Shown here in pieces: positions 1 through 8,324 of a DNA stretch of 64,000 nt. The stretch comes from JABFXX01 sp964419605 (GTDB taxonomy: Bacteria > Myxococcota_A > Polyangia > Haliangiales > Haliangiaceae), in NCBI GenBank assembly GCA_964419605.1, contig CAYQQM010000011.1, positions 1-64,000 on the forward strand, written 5' to 3'. The position numbers and the translations under genes are program-made. How positions within the stretch are numbered: the first letter of the stretch is position 1; every line of letters starts with the position of its first letter. The notes under the pieces are model-generated. The model saw nothing but the letters and a program-made list of their open reading frames with translations, had not been told where the DNA came from and ran no database searches.

Positions 1-148
1 GCCGCAGCTCTGCAATCCGCGGATCGCCTCGCTCGACGAGCGTCTGTTTGCCAGGAACCCCAACGAGCGGTACATCCTCTTCGGCTATCTCATCCAACCA
101 ACGCTGGAACACCAGGTCGTCGGTGCGGTTCTGGCGTTCTTTGGGCAT
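1..148 (-). CDS. Partial unknown protein, N-terminal part only
   Basis: An open frame begins at the ATG whose complement lies at 146-148 and runs off the left edge after 49 codons. The visible protein starts MPKERQNRTDDLVFQRW and is acidic and hydrophilic, with no signal peptide or membrane segment. I do not recognise a family, and most of the gene may lie outside the window. The 135 bp to the next gene are AT-richer than the surroundings, which fits a promoter for this gene. That the frame is open to the edge is seen; that it is a real gene is inferred. Confidence 0.5.
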   Translation of the reverse strand, partial: MPKERQNRTDDLVFQRWLDEIAEEDVPLVGVPGKQTLVERGDPRIAELR

Positions 149-283
149 TCAAATCCCCGCATAGTACGCCGCATCGCGGTAGATGCTTCCCTGGTAAAGC
201 GATGTATTATCAATTAGTTAGGTTGGATACCAAATCACGCGGAACCGGTGCTTCATCACTACTTGTCGCCCAAAACATGTCTT

Positions 284-1438
284 CTAGCGCGGCAGGTCGA
301 AGCGAAACGTCGATCCTTTGCCGAGCACGCTATCGACGGTGAGGGTACCGCCGTAGCTGTTCACGATTTCGCGAACGACCGGTAGGCCAAGGCCGGTACC
401 GCCATTGCCCTTTGTGGTGAAGAACGGTTCAAAGATGTTACTCAGGGTTTCTTCCGGGATCCCGGTCCCGGTGTCGCGTACCTCGACGATCGCCCGTGTG
501 TCGTCTTCGTTCGCCCGCACGTCGATGGTGACGGTCCCTTCACCCGGAGTCGCGTCCACGGCGTTGATGATCAGATTGACCAGAATCTGCTCGATGCGGG
601 TTCGGTTGACGGAAACCATCACCGGCTGATCGCCAAGCGATAACGCACAATCGACCCGGCGCAATTTTCCGGCGAGTTTCAGCATCGCGGCGACATCGCG
701 AACCACGTCGTTGAGGTCGATCGGAGCCACGCGGTCCGGTCCTGGGCGCGCTAGCTGCAGCAGGCGAGCGCCGTGGGCGGTGATGTGTTCGCCGACGCGC
801 TGCAAATCCGGCAGGATTTCTTTGACCAGGGCTGCGATGTCTTCCTTCGCTTCAAGGGCGGACTCGAGCTCGTCGGTCGCACCCACCTGGACTTGAGCGA
901 TGTTGCGCAACTCGTGACCCACGCCGCCTGCGAGCGTGCCGAGCGTCGCCCTGCGCTCCGCGAGCAAGAGCTGGGTTCGAGTTTGATCGAGCTTCTCCTC
1001 GATGGAAGCCTTGGCTTTGCGCAGTTCGTCTTCGGCAGCGCTCCGGCGGGCGATTTCGGCTTCCTTATCGGCGAGCAATTGTCGGACCTCTCGGACATCG
1101 CGAGCCACCAAGACAATGCCCTTGAGCACCCCCTCCGTATCCAAAACAGGCGAGCCAGTAACGGAAACCGGGATTTTGGCCCCGGCCTTGGTAACGAGCC
1201 ACGATTCCTCGCGGCGCAAAATGTTGCCGTGTTCGATGCGCCGACGCACCACGGTGCGCAATCCATCGTGTTCGTCGACGAGAATCGTTGCGATCGGCTT
1301 GCCCGTAAGTTCTTCGCGGGTAAATCCGGTGAGGTGAGCCGCGCCGGAGTTGCATAGCGTGATCCGCCCCTCGGGATCGATTCCCAGGACCGCATCAACC
1401 ATCGCTTCAATAACGAACTCAAGCACGGATGACGCCAC
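284..1438 (-). CDS. PAS-domain sensor histidine kinase
   Basis: A 384-aa soluble two-component kinase without membrane segments. Residues about 5-125 form a PAS sensor domain (ITLCNSGAAHLTGFTREEL), followed by a coiled coil (about 118-160). The phosphoacceptor H-box reads GGVGHELRN near residue 175. The ATPase domain has an N-box (NLIINAVDAT), G1 (DTGTGIP), F-box (EPFFTTK) and G2 (GGTGLGLP). All catalytic motifs are intact, so it should autophosphorylate. No response regulator is adjacent, so the partner is unknown. The start is a GTG at 1438 without a clear ribosome site, and an in-frame GTG a few codons later is possible. It is divergent from the Ser/Thr kinase gene at 1636. Confidence 0.9.
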   Translation of the reverse strand: MASSVLEFVIEAMVDAVLGIDPEGRITLCNSGAAHLTGFTREELTGKPIATILVDEHDGLRTVVRRRIEHGNILRREESWLVTKAGAKIPVSVTGSPVLDTEGVLKGIVLVARDVREVRQLLADKEAEIARRSAAEDELRKAKASIEEKLDQTRTQLLLAERRATLGTLAGGVGHELRNIAQVQVGATDELESALEAKEDIAALVKEILPDLQRVGEHITAHGARLLQLARPGPDRVAPIDLNDVVRDVAAMLKLAGKLRRVDCALSLGDQPVMVSVNRTRIEQILVNLIINAVDATPGEGTVTIDVRANEDDTRAIVEVRDTGTGIPEETLSNIFEPFFTTKGNGGTGLGLPVVREIVNSYGGTLTVDSVLGKGSTFRFDLPR

Positions 1439-1623
1439 ATTCTATCACGTCGCTTCGAAGCCCGGCGAGCACTACGGTGTCAAGTCATCCATTTGACAGC
1501 GAACTTCATGGGGCGCACGGGCATGGCCGTGCTCGGGGCGTGCGTCCGAGCCACACCCTCCTTTCAGGTGACACCACTCGCTTTTGCTCGGTCCGGCTCG
1601 ACGTAGACCCGACACAGTAGTGC

Positions 1624-1635
1624 TAGACTGGGTGT
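1624..1635 (+). promoter_or_regulatory. Putative leaderless promoter, -10 TAGACT six bases before GTG
   Basis: TAGACT at 1624-1629 is followed by six bases and the GTG start of the kinase/ATPase gene. No Shine-Dalgarno sequence is present. The spacing puts the expected transcription start at or next to the start codon. No convincing -35 box is seen. The same arrangement recurs at several other genes in this window. Confidence 0.45.
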
Positions 1636-4600
1636 GTGGGCCGATGTCTGACGTGTCACCGGCGGTTGGGGGATAATTTCGAGTGTCCGATTCACGGACT
1701 AGGAACGGGGCGTCCTCGTCGTAGAAGTCTCGCGCGACAAACCCGTCCGCCGGTGCCGGAGCTGCAGGGCAGGCCGCTTGGTGCTGAGCTCGGCGCCGGT
1801 GGGTTCGCGTCGATCTGGGAACTGGGCGACGATCGGGTCGCCAAGGTCGCATTGGCATCGCACCAGCTTGCCCGGGCTCGAATCGCGCGCGAAGCCGAGG
1901 CCATGGCATCCATTGGCGCGCCAGCCGTCCCCGCCTTGTTTGGCACCGGAGTGTTTCCAGACGGTCGAGCCTGGCTCGTGATGGAACGGATCCGGGGTAG
2001 GACAGTGGCTGATATTGTGGCACAGGGGCCGCAACCTGTTGCAGCAGCAGTCGATATAGGGCTTGGCATTCTCGACGCCCTGGCTCGGATTCACGCCGCA
2101 AAATTCGCGCACCGCGACATCAAGCCAGAAAACTTGATGCACGTTACCGGTCGTCAGGTGGTCATTTTGGACCTCGGACTGGCTCGCAAGTTACCGCACG
2201 ACCCCAACGATCCAACTCGCGACAACGTGCAAGTGGGATCGCTGGAGTACATGCCGCCGGAGCAGATCGCCGATTCATCCTCCGTCGACGAGCGCAGCGA
2301 TTTGTACGCGTTCGGCTGCGTGCTTTACGAGTTGCTCGCGGGGCGGCCGCCGTTTGTCGGCGACGCCGCTGCGCTCGAGCGTGCGCACACCGCACTTCGA
2401 GCACCGCAATTGAGCTCGCTGGTGGCGGATCTTCCCGTCGCCGTGGAAGCGCTGTGTCACGACTGCCTATCGAAAGACCGGGCTCGCCGTCCAATGACCA
2501 CAGTGGCCACGCGGGCTCGGCTCGCCAACGCGGTGTACCACCGAGATGAACGCGGCAGCAGCCCCGACATTTCGATGATTCGCGAGAGCAAGCAGCCCGT
2601 GGTGCTGTTGTGGGTGGAGCTACCGCGCATCGATCGCGCGTTGCTGGCGATTTTTTCGGCGCGGCGGCTCATCGTAGCTTCTCAGCGCGGCCGGCGGATC
2701 ATCGCAGGAGCCGTGGGCGGGGAACACGGCGATCCGGCCGGCATTGCGATTGCTGCTGCCCGCGAGCTGCTTGCGGTGGGGGCCCGCGTGGTGTTGCATC
2801 TGGACGCGCTGCGAATCGGCACGACGCAAGCGGGGCGGACGCTGGCCGGCGCTGCGATCGAGGATCCAAGCGCGTGGGTTCCCGGCGGCACGTGGTCGGG
2901 GGTGCTGATGTCGCGCGCGTTCGCTGCGGCGGCGCGGGTGGCGACCCGGGCTTCAGACGTGAGCTCCGAATACCTGATCTTCGACGAAGACCAGAAGCGC
3001 CCGCCCCTGCTGGGGAGAGACGCATTGCTCACCGACCTCGTCGCCGATGCGGCGGCAGCGCTGGGCGGTTCTGGGCGGCCGCCTTCTGGGCCAGGGTTCG
3101 CGTTGTTGGTCGGCGACGCGGGGGTGGGCAAGACCGCGTTTGCGACCGAGCTGGCGCGTCGGTTGGACGAATATGGTGTCGCTGTGCACTCGGCAACGAT
3201 CGCGATGCCCGGCACCGGCAAGCCGGCTCATACCGCGGTCACACAAATGATTCCGATTGCGCCAAATGCGCACGGATCGGTGGTGCGGAGCATCGGCGAC
3301 GCGCTGCGAGATGCCGCGCGGCGGCGGCCGACGGCCCTCATTCTCGACGACCTTCACCTCGCCGATCATGAGCTTTACGAGGCGTTGGAATACGCAACGC
3401 TTGGGGGCGAGCCGTTGCCTTTGTGGGTATTCGGCGCAGCGGCCCGGCGCATTGAAGCCAAGCGGCCCCAGCTGGGAACGCGCGCTGACCGCTACCGCAA
3501 AGACATCCTGCCGCCACTCGACGAAGCTGCCGCGGTCGACCTCGCTGCGGTGCTGCTGCGGCCGGCCGAATATCCGCCGTTGCACGCGCTGCGCAACCTC
3601 GCCAGCATCGCGCATGGCAATCCGCTTCACCTGTGGATGTTGGTGCGCGAGATCCATGAGCGCGGTGCGGTTCGGTCTCGTCCCGAGGGCGCGCATTTCC
3701 TCGACACCACGGCGCTCGACGATCTAACACCTGCCGCCCTGGCCCCGTGGTTAGCCGCCCGCGAGCTCGCGGGGCTGGCGCCGGAAGTGGTTGCGCTGGC
3801 GCGCATATGTTCCGTTTTGGCGGGAACCGAGCTGCCCGTGAGCCGCGACGAAGTCGTGGCGATCTGCGAGGGGGTGGAACGCGCCGGCGGCGCGACGAGT
3901 CCGATCGATGTCGACGTAGGCTTGCGCGAACTGGAAGCAGCCGGGCTGCTCGAGATGTCCGGGCTTGGGTTTCAGTTCCGCCAATCGTTGGTGGGGGAGG
4001 GCATTTACGCCACGACCGACGAACAGCAGCGCCTGGCGATCCACCGCGCGGCGTTGACCTATTGGCTTGCGGCATCTGGCATCGCTGCCACCGAACACGT
4101 CGCGCGCCACGCCGATATCGTCGGGGATCACCGCATTGCCGGCCGCGCCTTTACGGCCCTAGGCGAGCGTGCGGCGATCGAGTGTCGTGCGTTCGACGCC
4201 GACATCGCCTGGTCGGGAGCGCTGCGCCAGCTGTCCGAGCCTACGGCCGAGCGAGCTCGCGCCCTTCTCGGCCGAGGCAAAGCCCGCTATCGAATGCAGC
4301 GGATGCTCGAGGCAGTGAGCGACCTTGAACAGGCCGTGGCTATCGCCAAAGCCCTCGGCGACCTCCGAATTGAGGTGGAAGCGCTTCTGGTACAGGCAAT
4401 GGCAGTCGATTTTATGGAAGGTATGTCGGAAGATTTCGCCCGAACCCACGATCTAGTGGGTCGCGCGCGAGAAAGATACCACGAGGCGAAGACCCGCTGG
4501 CCAGATGTCGAGCTCGACCTGGAACTCGCCGAGGCGCGTAAATTGTTTCGCGAACAGCAGTTTGCGTCGATCATCCCAGTGCTGCGCCGCCTGCATCGGC

Positions 4601-5337
4601 GCGCCCGGGCACGTCGCTACGACGAAACTGCTGCGGATGTTGCGTTGATGCTTGGCTGCGCGCTGGCTGACCAGCGTCAGGTTGAGGAATCAGCGCATGT
4701 GTTCACAGATTTGATTGCGGATTGCACGGCGCGGGGTGATCACTTTCATCTCACAGTTGCCTATGTCAATCGGACGTGGTTGTGGTCCGCGACCGGCGAC
4801 ATCGAGCAAACCGAACGCGATCTGGAGCACGTGATTCAGCTCGCGCGCGAAGGCGGACTCGCATTTCTCGAGCGCGCTGCGACCCACAATCTTGCAGAGC
4901 ACAAATTGTGGCTCGGCCACTACCAAGATGCGATCCTTCTCTCTCGGCGCAGCTTGGCGTTGCAGAGCACGGTAGCCGAAGGTCCGACCAAGCTCGATCG
5001 GCTGCTGCTTGCCCGCGCATTGATCGGGAACGGTAATGCGGATGAGTGTCGTGAAGTGCTAGCCGCAATTGCCTCCACTGATGGCTTGATGGCGCAAGGG
5101 GTGATCGTACTCGAATTACTTCGAGCGATCGCCGCTGACGATCGGAAGTCCCTTGTTGACTTGGCGGGGACCCTCCCTCAAATAGGGTTTCTTCAGTTAC
5201 AGCTAGAACTTGGAGCGTTGGCCGTGGCGCGTGGGGCGGTGAGCGAGCCGCTGCGGGCGCAGCTCGCCGCGGCTGCAGCGGCTGATCCGATCTGGAAGCG
5301 TCGCCTCGGTGAATTTTCACGGCCCGGAGGTAGTTAA
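1636..5337 (+). CDS. Ser/Thr protein kinase fused to AAA ATPase and TPR-like region
   Basis: A 1233-aa signalling protein of a type common in myxobacteria. The N-terminus carries a small Cys/His cluster (RCLTCHRR...CPIH) that may bind zinc. The kinase domain (about 50-310) has a glycine loop (LGAGGFASIW), catalytic HRDIKPEN, DLG in place of DFG, and a PPEQ activation segment. Residues about 315-450 are a middle region that faintly resembles a degenerate nucleotide-cyclase-like domain (weak inference). An AAA/NACHT-type ATPase follows, with Walker A GDAGVGKTA near residue 497 and an ILDDLH Walker B. The C-terminal 450 residues are helical and TPR-like. No transmembrane segment is seen. The start is GTG. 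A second kinase gene follows 62 bp downstream. Confidence 0.9.
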   Translation: MGRCLTCHRRLGDNFECPIHGLGTGRPRRRSLARQTRPPVPELQGRPLGAELGAGGFASIWELGDDRVAKVALASHQLARARIAREAEAMASIGAPAVPALFGTGVFPDGRAWLVMERIRGRTVADIVAQGPQPVAAAVDIGLGILDALARIHAAKFAHRDIKPENLMHVTGRQVVILDLGLARKLPHDPNDPTRDNVQVGSLEYMPPEQIADSSSVDERSDLYAFGCVLYELLAGRPPFVGDAAALERAHTALRAPQLSSLVADLPVAVEALCHDCLSKDRARRPMTTVATRARLANAVYHRDERGSSPDISMIRESKQPVVLLWVELPRIDRALLAIFSARRLIVASQRGRRIIAGAVGGEHGDPAGIAIAAARELLAVGARVVLHLDALRIGTTQAGRTLAGAAIEDPSAWVPGGTWSGVLMSRAFAAAARVATRASDVSSEYLIFDEDQKRPPLLGRDALLTDLVADAAAALGGSGRPPSGPGFALLVGDAGVGKTAFATELARRLDEYGVAVHSATIAMPGTGKPAHTAVTQMIPIAPNAHGSVVRSIGDALRDAARRRPTALILDDLHLADHELYEALEYATLGGEPLPLWVFGAAARRIEAKRPQLGTRADRYRKDILPPLDEAAAVDLAAVLLRPAEYPPLHALRNLASIAHGNPLHLWMLVREIHERGAVRSRPEGAHFLDTTALDDLTPAALAPWLAARELAGLAPEVVALARICSVLAGTELPVSRDEVVAICEGVERAGGATSPIDVDVGLRELEAAGLLEMSGLGFQFRQSLVGEGIYATTDEQQRLAIHRAALTYWLAASGIAATEHVARHADIVGDHRIAGRAFTALGERAAIECRAFDADIAWSGALRQLSEPTAERARALLGRGKARYRMQRMLEAVSDLEQAVAIAKALGDLRIEVEALLVQAMAVDFMEGMSEDFARTHDLVGRARERYHEAKTRWPDVELDLELAEARKLFREQQFASIIPVLRRLHRRARARRYDETAADVALMLGCALADQRQVEESAHVFTDLIADCTARGDHFHLTVAYVNRTWLWSATGDIEQTERDLEHVIQLAREGGLAFLERAATHNLAEHKLWLGHYQDAILLSRRSLALQSTVAEGPTKLDRLLLARALIGNGNADECREVLAAIASTDGLMAQGVIVLELLRAIAADDRKSLVDLAGTLPQIGFLQLQLELGALAVARGAVSEPLRAQLAAAAAADPIWKRRLGEFSRPGGS

Positions 5338-5356
5338 CTTCTTACCTTTGCATACG

Positions 5357-5372
5357 TCGCCAATCTTGGCGA
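5357..5372. repeat. Short perfect inverted repeat between the two kinase genes
   Basis: TCGCCAA and TTGGCGA (7-bp arms) are separated by two bases, 20 bp after the stop of the first kinase and 28 bp before the start of the second. There is no T-run, so an operator or RNA hairpin is more likely than a terminator. No function is established. Confidence 0.35.
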
Positions 5373-5399
5373 TGCGCGTTACCATGGTTACTGCAACGG

Positions 5400-6623
5400 A
5401 TGCCGAACAGCGAAGCGATGCACCCTGAAACGAGGGACGCCGCCACCGGTGCGGGCGCGGCCTCTGCGTGCGCTGAGCCCACGAGCCAGCCGACAATTCC
5501 TGGATATCACATCGATCACTTGATCGGCGAGGGTGGATTTGGCCAGGTGTGGGGAGCGCATCGCGACGATGGTTCGCGGGTCGCGATCAAAGTTTTGCAC
5601 CTCGAGTTGGTGCGGTCGCGCGACGCGCTCGTGAGGTTCGACCGCGAGCTGGCGGCCATTGAACAGCTCGACCACCGCAACGTGGTACGCGCGCTGGGCC
5701 ATGGCACGCTCGGCGACGGTCGGCCGTATCTCGCACTCGAATTTGTCGAGGGGCCAAGTTTGCGCGACGTGATCGCGGACCGCGGATCGCTGTCTCCAGT
5801 CGATACCGTGGCGATTCTTGAACCGATCTGCGATGCGCTCGAAGTGGCGCACAGTCGCGGCCTGGTCCACCGCGACCTAAAAGCGTCGAACGTGATCCTG
5901 AGTTTCGACGAACAAGGCCCTCGCCCGGTGCTCCTCGATTTTGGCCTGGTCAAGCTGTTGGCCGAGACTGGACCGGCGCTGACCTCATCGCGAACGATGC
6001 TGGGGACTCCGGCGGCGATGGCACCTGAGCAGATGCGCGGCCATGCGGTCGACGCGCGGACGGATGTCTACTCTTTGGGGCTGCTCGCGTTTCACATGTT
6101 GACCGGGAGTCCTGCGTATGGCGCGGCTCCCGGAGTTGTGCAGACCTACCTTCAGCTGCACGGGCCGCGGCCGCGGCCGTCCAGCAAAGTAGAAATCGAC
6201 CCCGCGCTCGACGAGCCGATCGTGCAAGCGCTATCCTTGGATCCGGCGCAGCGCCCTGCAAGCGCTCGCGCTTTCGTTGCCGCATTGCGGGCCTCGACCG
6301 AGGCTTCGGCAAGTGCAGAGACCAATGTCGTGGCCGTTTATGTCGAGGCGGGATCGGCGGAACTGGCGCATTGCAGAGCCGTCGTTAGCGACGCCGGAAT
6401 GATCGTTGCTTTGGAAGCTCCTGATAGTTTGCTGGCCGTCGCGGCAAGCGTGGCGGTGTCCGCGTTGCGCGAGCGGCTCAGCTTGGTTGCCAACGCGCGG
6501 ATGGCGCTGGGCCGCAGCCGAGCTACGATGGCCGGCGGAGTCGTCGATGGACCTGTGTTGGACGTCGAGAGTTGGGTGCGGTTTCCTCTGTCTACTGGCT
6601 TGTGGGTAACCGACGGCCTCTGA
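5400..6623 (+). CDS. Ser/Thr protein kinase
   Basis: A 407-aa cytosolic Hanks-type kinase. The domain spans about 38-305: glycine loop IGEGGFGQVW, lysine in VAIKVL, catalytic HRDLKASN, DFG in LLDFGLV, and MAPEQM in the activation segment. The C-terminal 100 residues (VVAVYVEAG... to WVTDGL) are an uncharacterised tail resembling the end of class III cyclase-like domains, without recognisable catalytic residues (weak inference). There is no transmembrane segment. It lies 62 bp after the kinase/ATPase gene and probably belongs to the same signalling locus. The start is ATG at 5400 without a good ribosome site. Confidence 0.9.
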   Translation: MPNSEAMHPETRDAATGAGAASACAEPTSQPTIPGYHIDHLIGEGGFGQVWGAHRDDGSRVAIKVLHLELVRSRDALVRFDRELAAIEQLDHRNVVRALGHGTLGDGRPYLALEFVEGPSLRDVIADRGSLSPVDTVAILEPICDALEVAHSRGLVHRDLKASNVILSFDEQGPRPVLLDFGLVKLLAETGPALTSSRTMLGTPAAMAPEQMRGHAVDARTDVYSLGLLAFHMLTGSPAYGAAPGVVQTYLQLHGPRPRPSSKVEIDPALDEPIVQALSLDPAQRPASARAFVAALRASTEASASAETNVVAVYVEAGSAELAHCRAVVSDAGMIVALEAPDSLLAVAASVAVSALRERLSLVANARMALGRSRATMAGGVVDGPVLDVESWVRFPLSTGLWVTDGL

Positions 6624-6834
6624 GTCCCCGAACGTAGCAGTCAGGGTCCATTCGTCGACGAAACATCGCGGTCCGAGAGTGGCTAAACGCCGCCTCCGGA
6701 TTGACTCTCAGCAGTGCCGGGCACATGTAGGAAGGTCGCCCTACAGGTAAAGAAAGTGCTCTGGTTGGCTTGCGGCGGACAGCGCACCCGTTGAAATATC
6801 GCGGTTAGCGGCATGTACCGCAACCGGAGGTCTC

Positions 6835-7916
6835 ATGCGTATCTTACAGTTGACGTGTGTTGTTGTATGTGCAGCTGCGATGGGCTGTGTGGCCACGGAA
6901 GATAGTGACGAGGAAGTCGATAGCACTAGTCAAGCTTTGATTGCGGCGAATCGGATCGCGGGAAATCGGATTGCAGGTAACAAGCTCGCAGTCAATCGGA
7001 TTGCGGGCAATCGAATCGCCGGCAATCGAATCGCCGGCAATCGAATCGCCGGCAATCGGATTGCGGGCAATCGAATCGCCGGCAATCGAATCGCCGGCAA
7101 TCGAATCGCCGGCAATCGAANNNNNNNNNNNNNNNNNNNNNNNNNNNNNNNNNNNNNNNNNNNNNNNNNNNNNNNNNNNNNNNNNNNNNNNNNNNNNNNN
7201 NNNNNNNNNNNNNNNNNNNNGCCGGCAATCGAATCGCCGGCAATCGAATCGCCGGCAATCGAATCGCCGGCAATCGAATCGCCGGCAATCAGATTGAGGT
7301 GAACGGAGCTGCTGACGATCTAATCGAAACCGAAGACGGCCGGGAAGTGTTCAAGTACGTCGTAGAGTGTGCGATGCCTGAAGACGTTACGCTCGTCGCC
7401 ACTGATTCGCAGGGAGTAGTCTACGATTTCCGAGGCGCTATCGGCCTAGCGCCGGGCTGGCTAGATCATCCGTTGACTGAGAAAGATTCGCGTTGGGTCA
7501 GCGCATGTTTGTTTTCACGCGTGAACGCTCACGATGTTTCAGTACAAATATCGATGCGTGGCCCGGCTCGGGCCTTGGACGTCTCGGACGAAGAGCGCGC
7601 GCAGTGGACCCTGGAGGAGGGTGCGTTCTACGGCCAATACTTCTTGCCTGAATCGGAGCCGATCGAGTGGTACGCGTGTAGCGGCCGCAATCTGCAAGGC
7701 GCCCACGAGCACAAGCGCGATTGCGCCAACCCGGATCCGAACAACCCCGGATTCACCTACTGCGGCTTCACCTATACCGGCGAGTGCGGCGACTTTGCGG
7801 TTCCCCGAGATGCCAAAGCCTGCCGAAGGCAATCCGGTCCGGGAACCTTCTACCGCAACTGCGAGACCGGCGACGACGTGTTCCGCGAAGTCATCACCAC
7901 GTACGTCCGTCCGTAA
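6835..7916 (+). CDS. Lipoprotein with NRIAG pentapeptide tandem repeats, interrupted by assembly gap
   Basis: The ATG is preceded by CGGAGG with four bases spacing. A signal peptide with lipobox AAMGC is followed by an acidic stretch, then tandem five-residue units N-R-I-A-G. About eleven units precede the gap and four to five follow it, each coded by a nearly invariant 15-bp unit. After the repeats comes a C-terminal domain of about 200 aa with seven or more cysteines, likely disulphide-bonded outside the cell. The two sides of the 100-N gap are in different frames as drawn, but both are open and in the same repeat phase, so I treat them as one gene. The domain is not recognised. The repeats could form a beta-helix-like stalk, but they do not fit the canonical A(D/N)LXX pentapeptide pattern. 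Confidence 0.75.
6955..7288 (+). repeat. 15-bp tandem repeat array encoding NRIAG units
   Basis: The unit is GGCAATCGAATCGCC. The first three units are diverged (NRIAG, NKLAV). A variant unit with CGGATTGCG occurs twice exactly 60 bp apart, suggesting an older four-unit duplication. The array continues on both sides of the N-run with perfect phase if the true gap length is 15n+2. Confidence 0.9.
7121..7220. other. Assembly gap of 100 N
   Basis: Exactly 100 N, a usual placeholder for unknown length, placed within the 15-bp repeat. It most likely marks a collapsed tandem repeat rather than missing unique sequence. Confidence 0.95.
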
Positions 7917-7946
7917 TCCAGGGCTCCCAAGGCGAGACCTATCCCC

Positions 7947-8324
7947 ATGGCGGTGGCAGCTGCCAGGCTCGCTTCCGTATGGGCAATGGTTGTCGTCATC
8001 GGTTGTACTCGCGATGAAGCCGTCACCGCAAATCGCTGCGCTCAGCTGCGCGACCATGTCATCGACACAAAGCTAAAGACGCTCGCTAACGTCGGGTCAG
8101 CATCGGCAATCGCGACCACCGGTTCCGATCGCCGTGCGTCCGAGCCGATATCGGCGAGCGAAGTGGCGAACCATCGCGCGGCACTGCAACAAGCGCTCGG
8201 CGAACCCTACATCGCGAACTGCGTGAAGAACGTCGCGTCGCGCCAACTGACGTGTGCGCTAGCCGCCAGCGACGCCGCCTCCCTGACCGCGTGCCTTGCA
8301 ACTTCTCGTCGAGATCACCTATGA
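7947..8324 (+). CDS. Small putative lipoprotein upstream of rhs gene
   Basis: A 125-aa protein with an N-terminal hydrophobic segment ending VVVIGC, a plausible lipobox, so it should be anchored to a membrane after processing. Four further cysteines in the mature part (NRCAQL, NCVK, TCALA, TACLA) suggest two disulphides. The family is not recognised. Its stop overlaps the ATG of the giant Rhs gene in an ATGA tetranucleotide at 8321-8324, implying translational coupling and a role in the same toxin locus. It could be an accessory, chaperone or export factor for the Rhs protein (inference). Confidence 0.65.
   Translation: MAVAAARLASVWAMVVVIGCTRDEAVTANRCAQLRDHVIDTKLKTLANVGSASAIATTGSDRRASEPISASEVANHRAALQQALGEPYIANCVKNVASRQLTCALAASDAASLTACLATSRRDHL

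Noticed and set aside
6955..7288. Possible CRISPR array
   Set aside because: Units are 15 bp with no spacers, and the array is coding.
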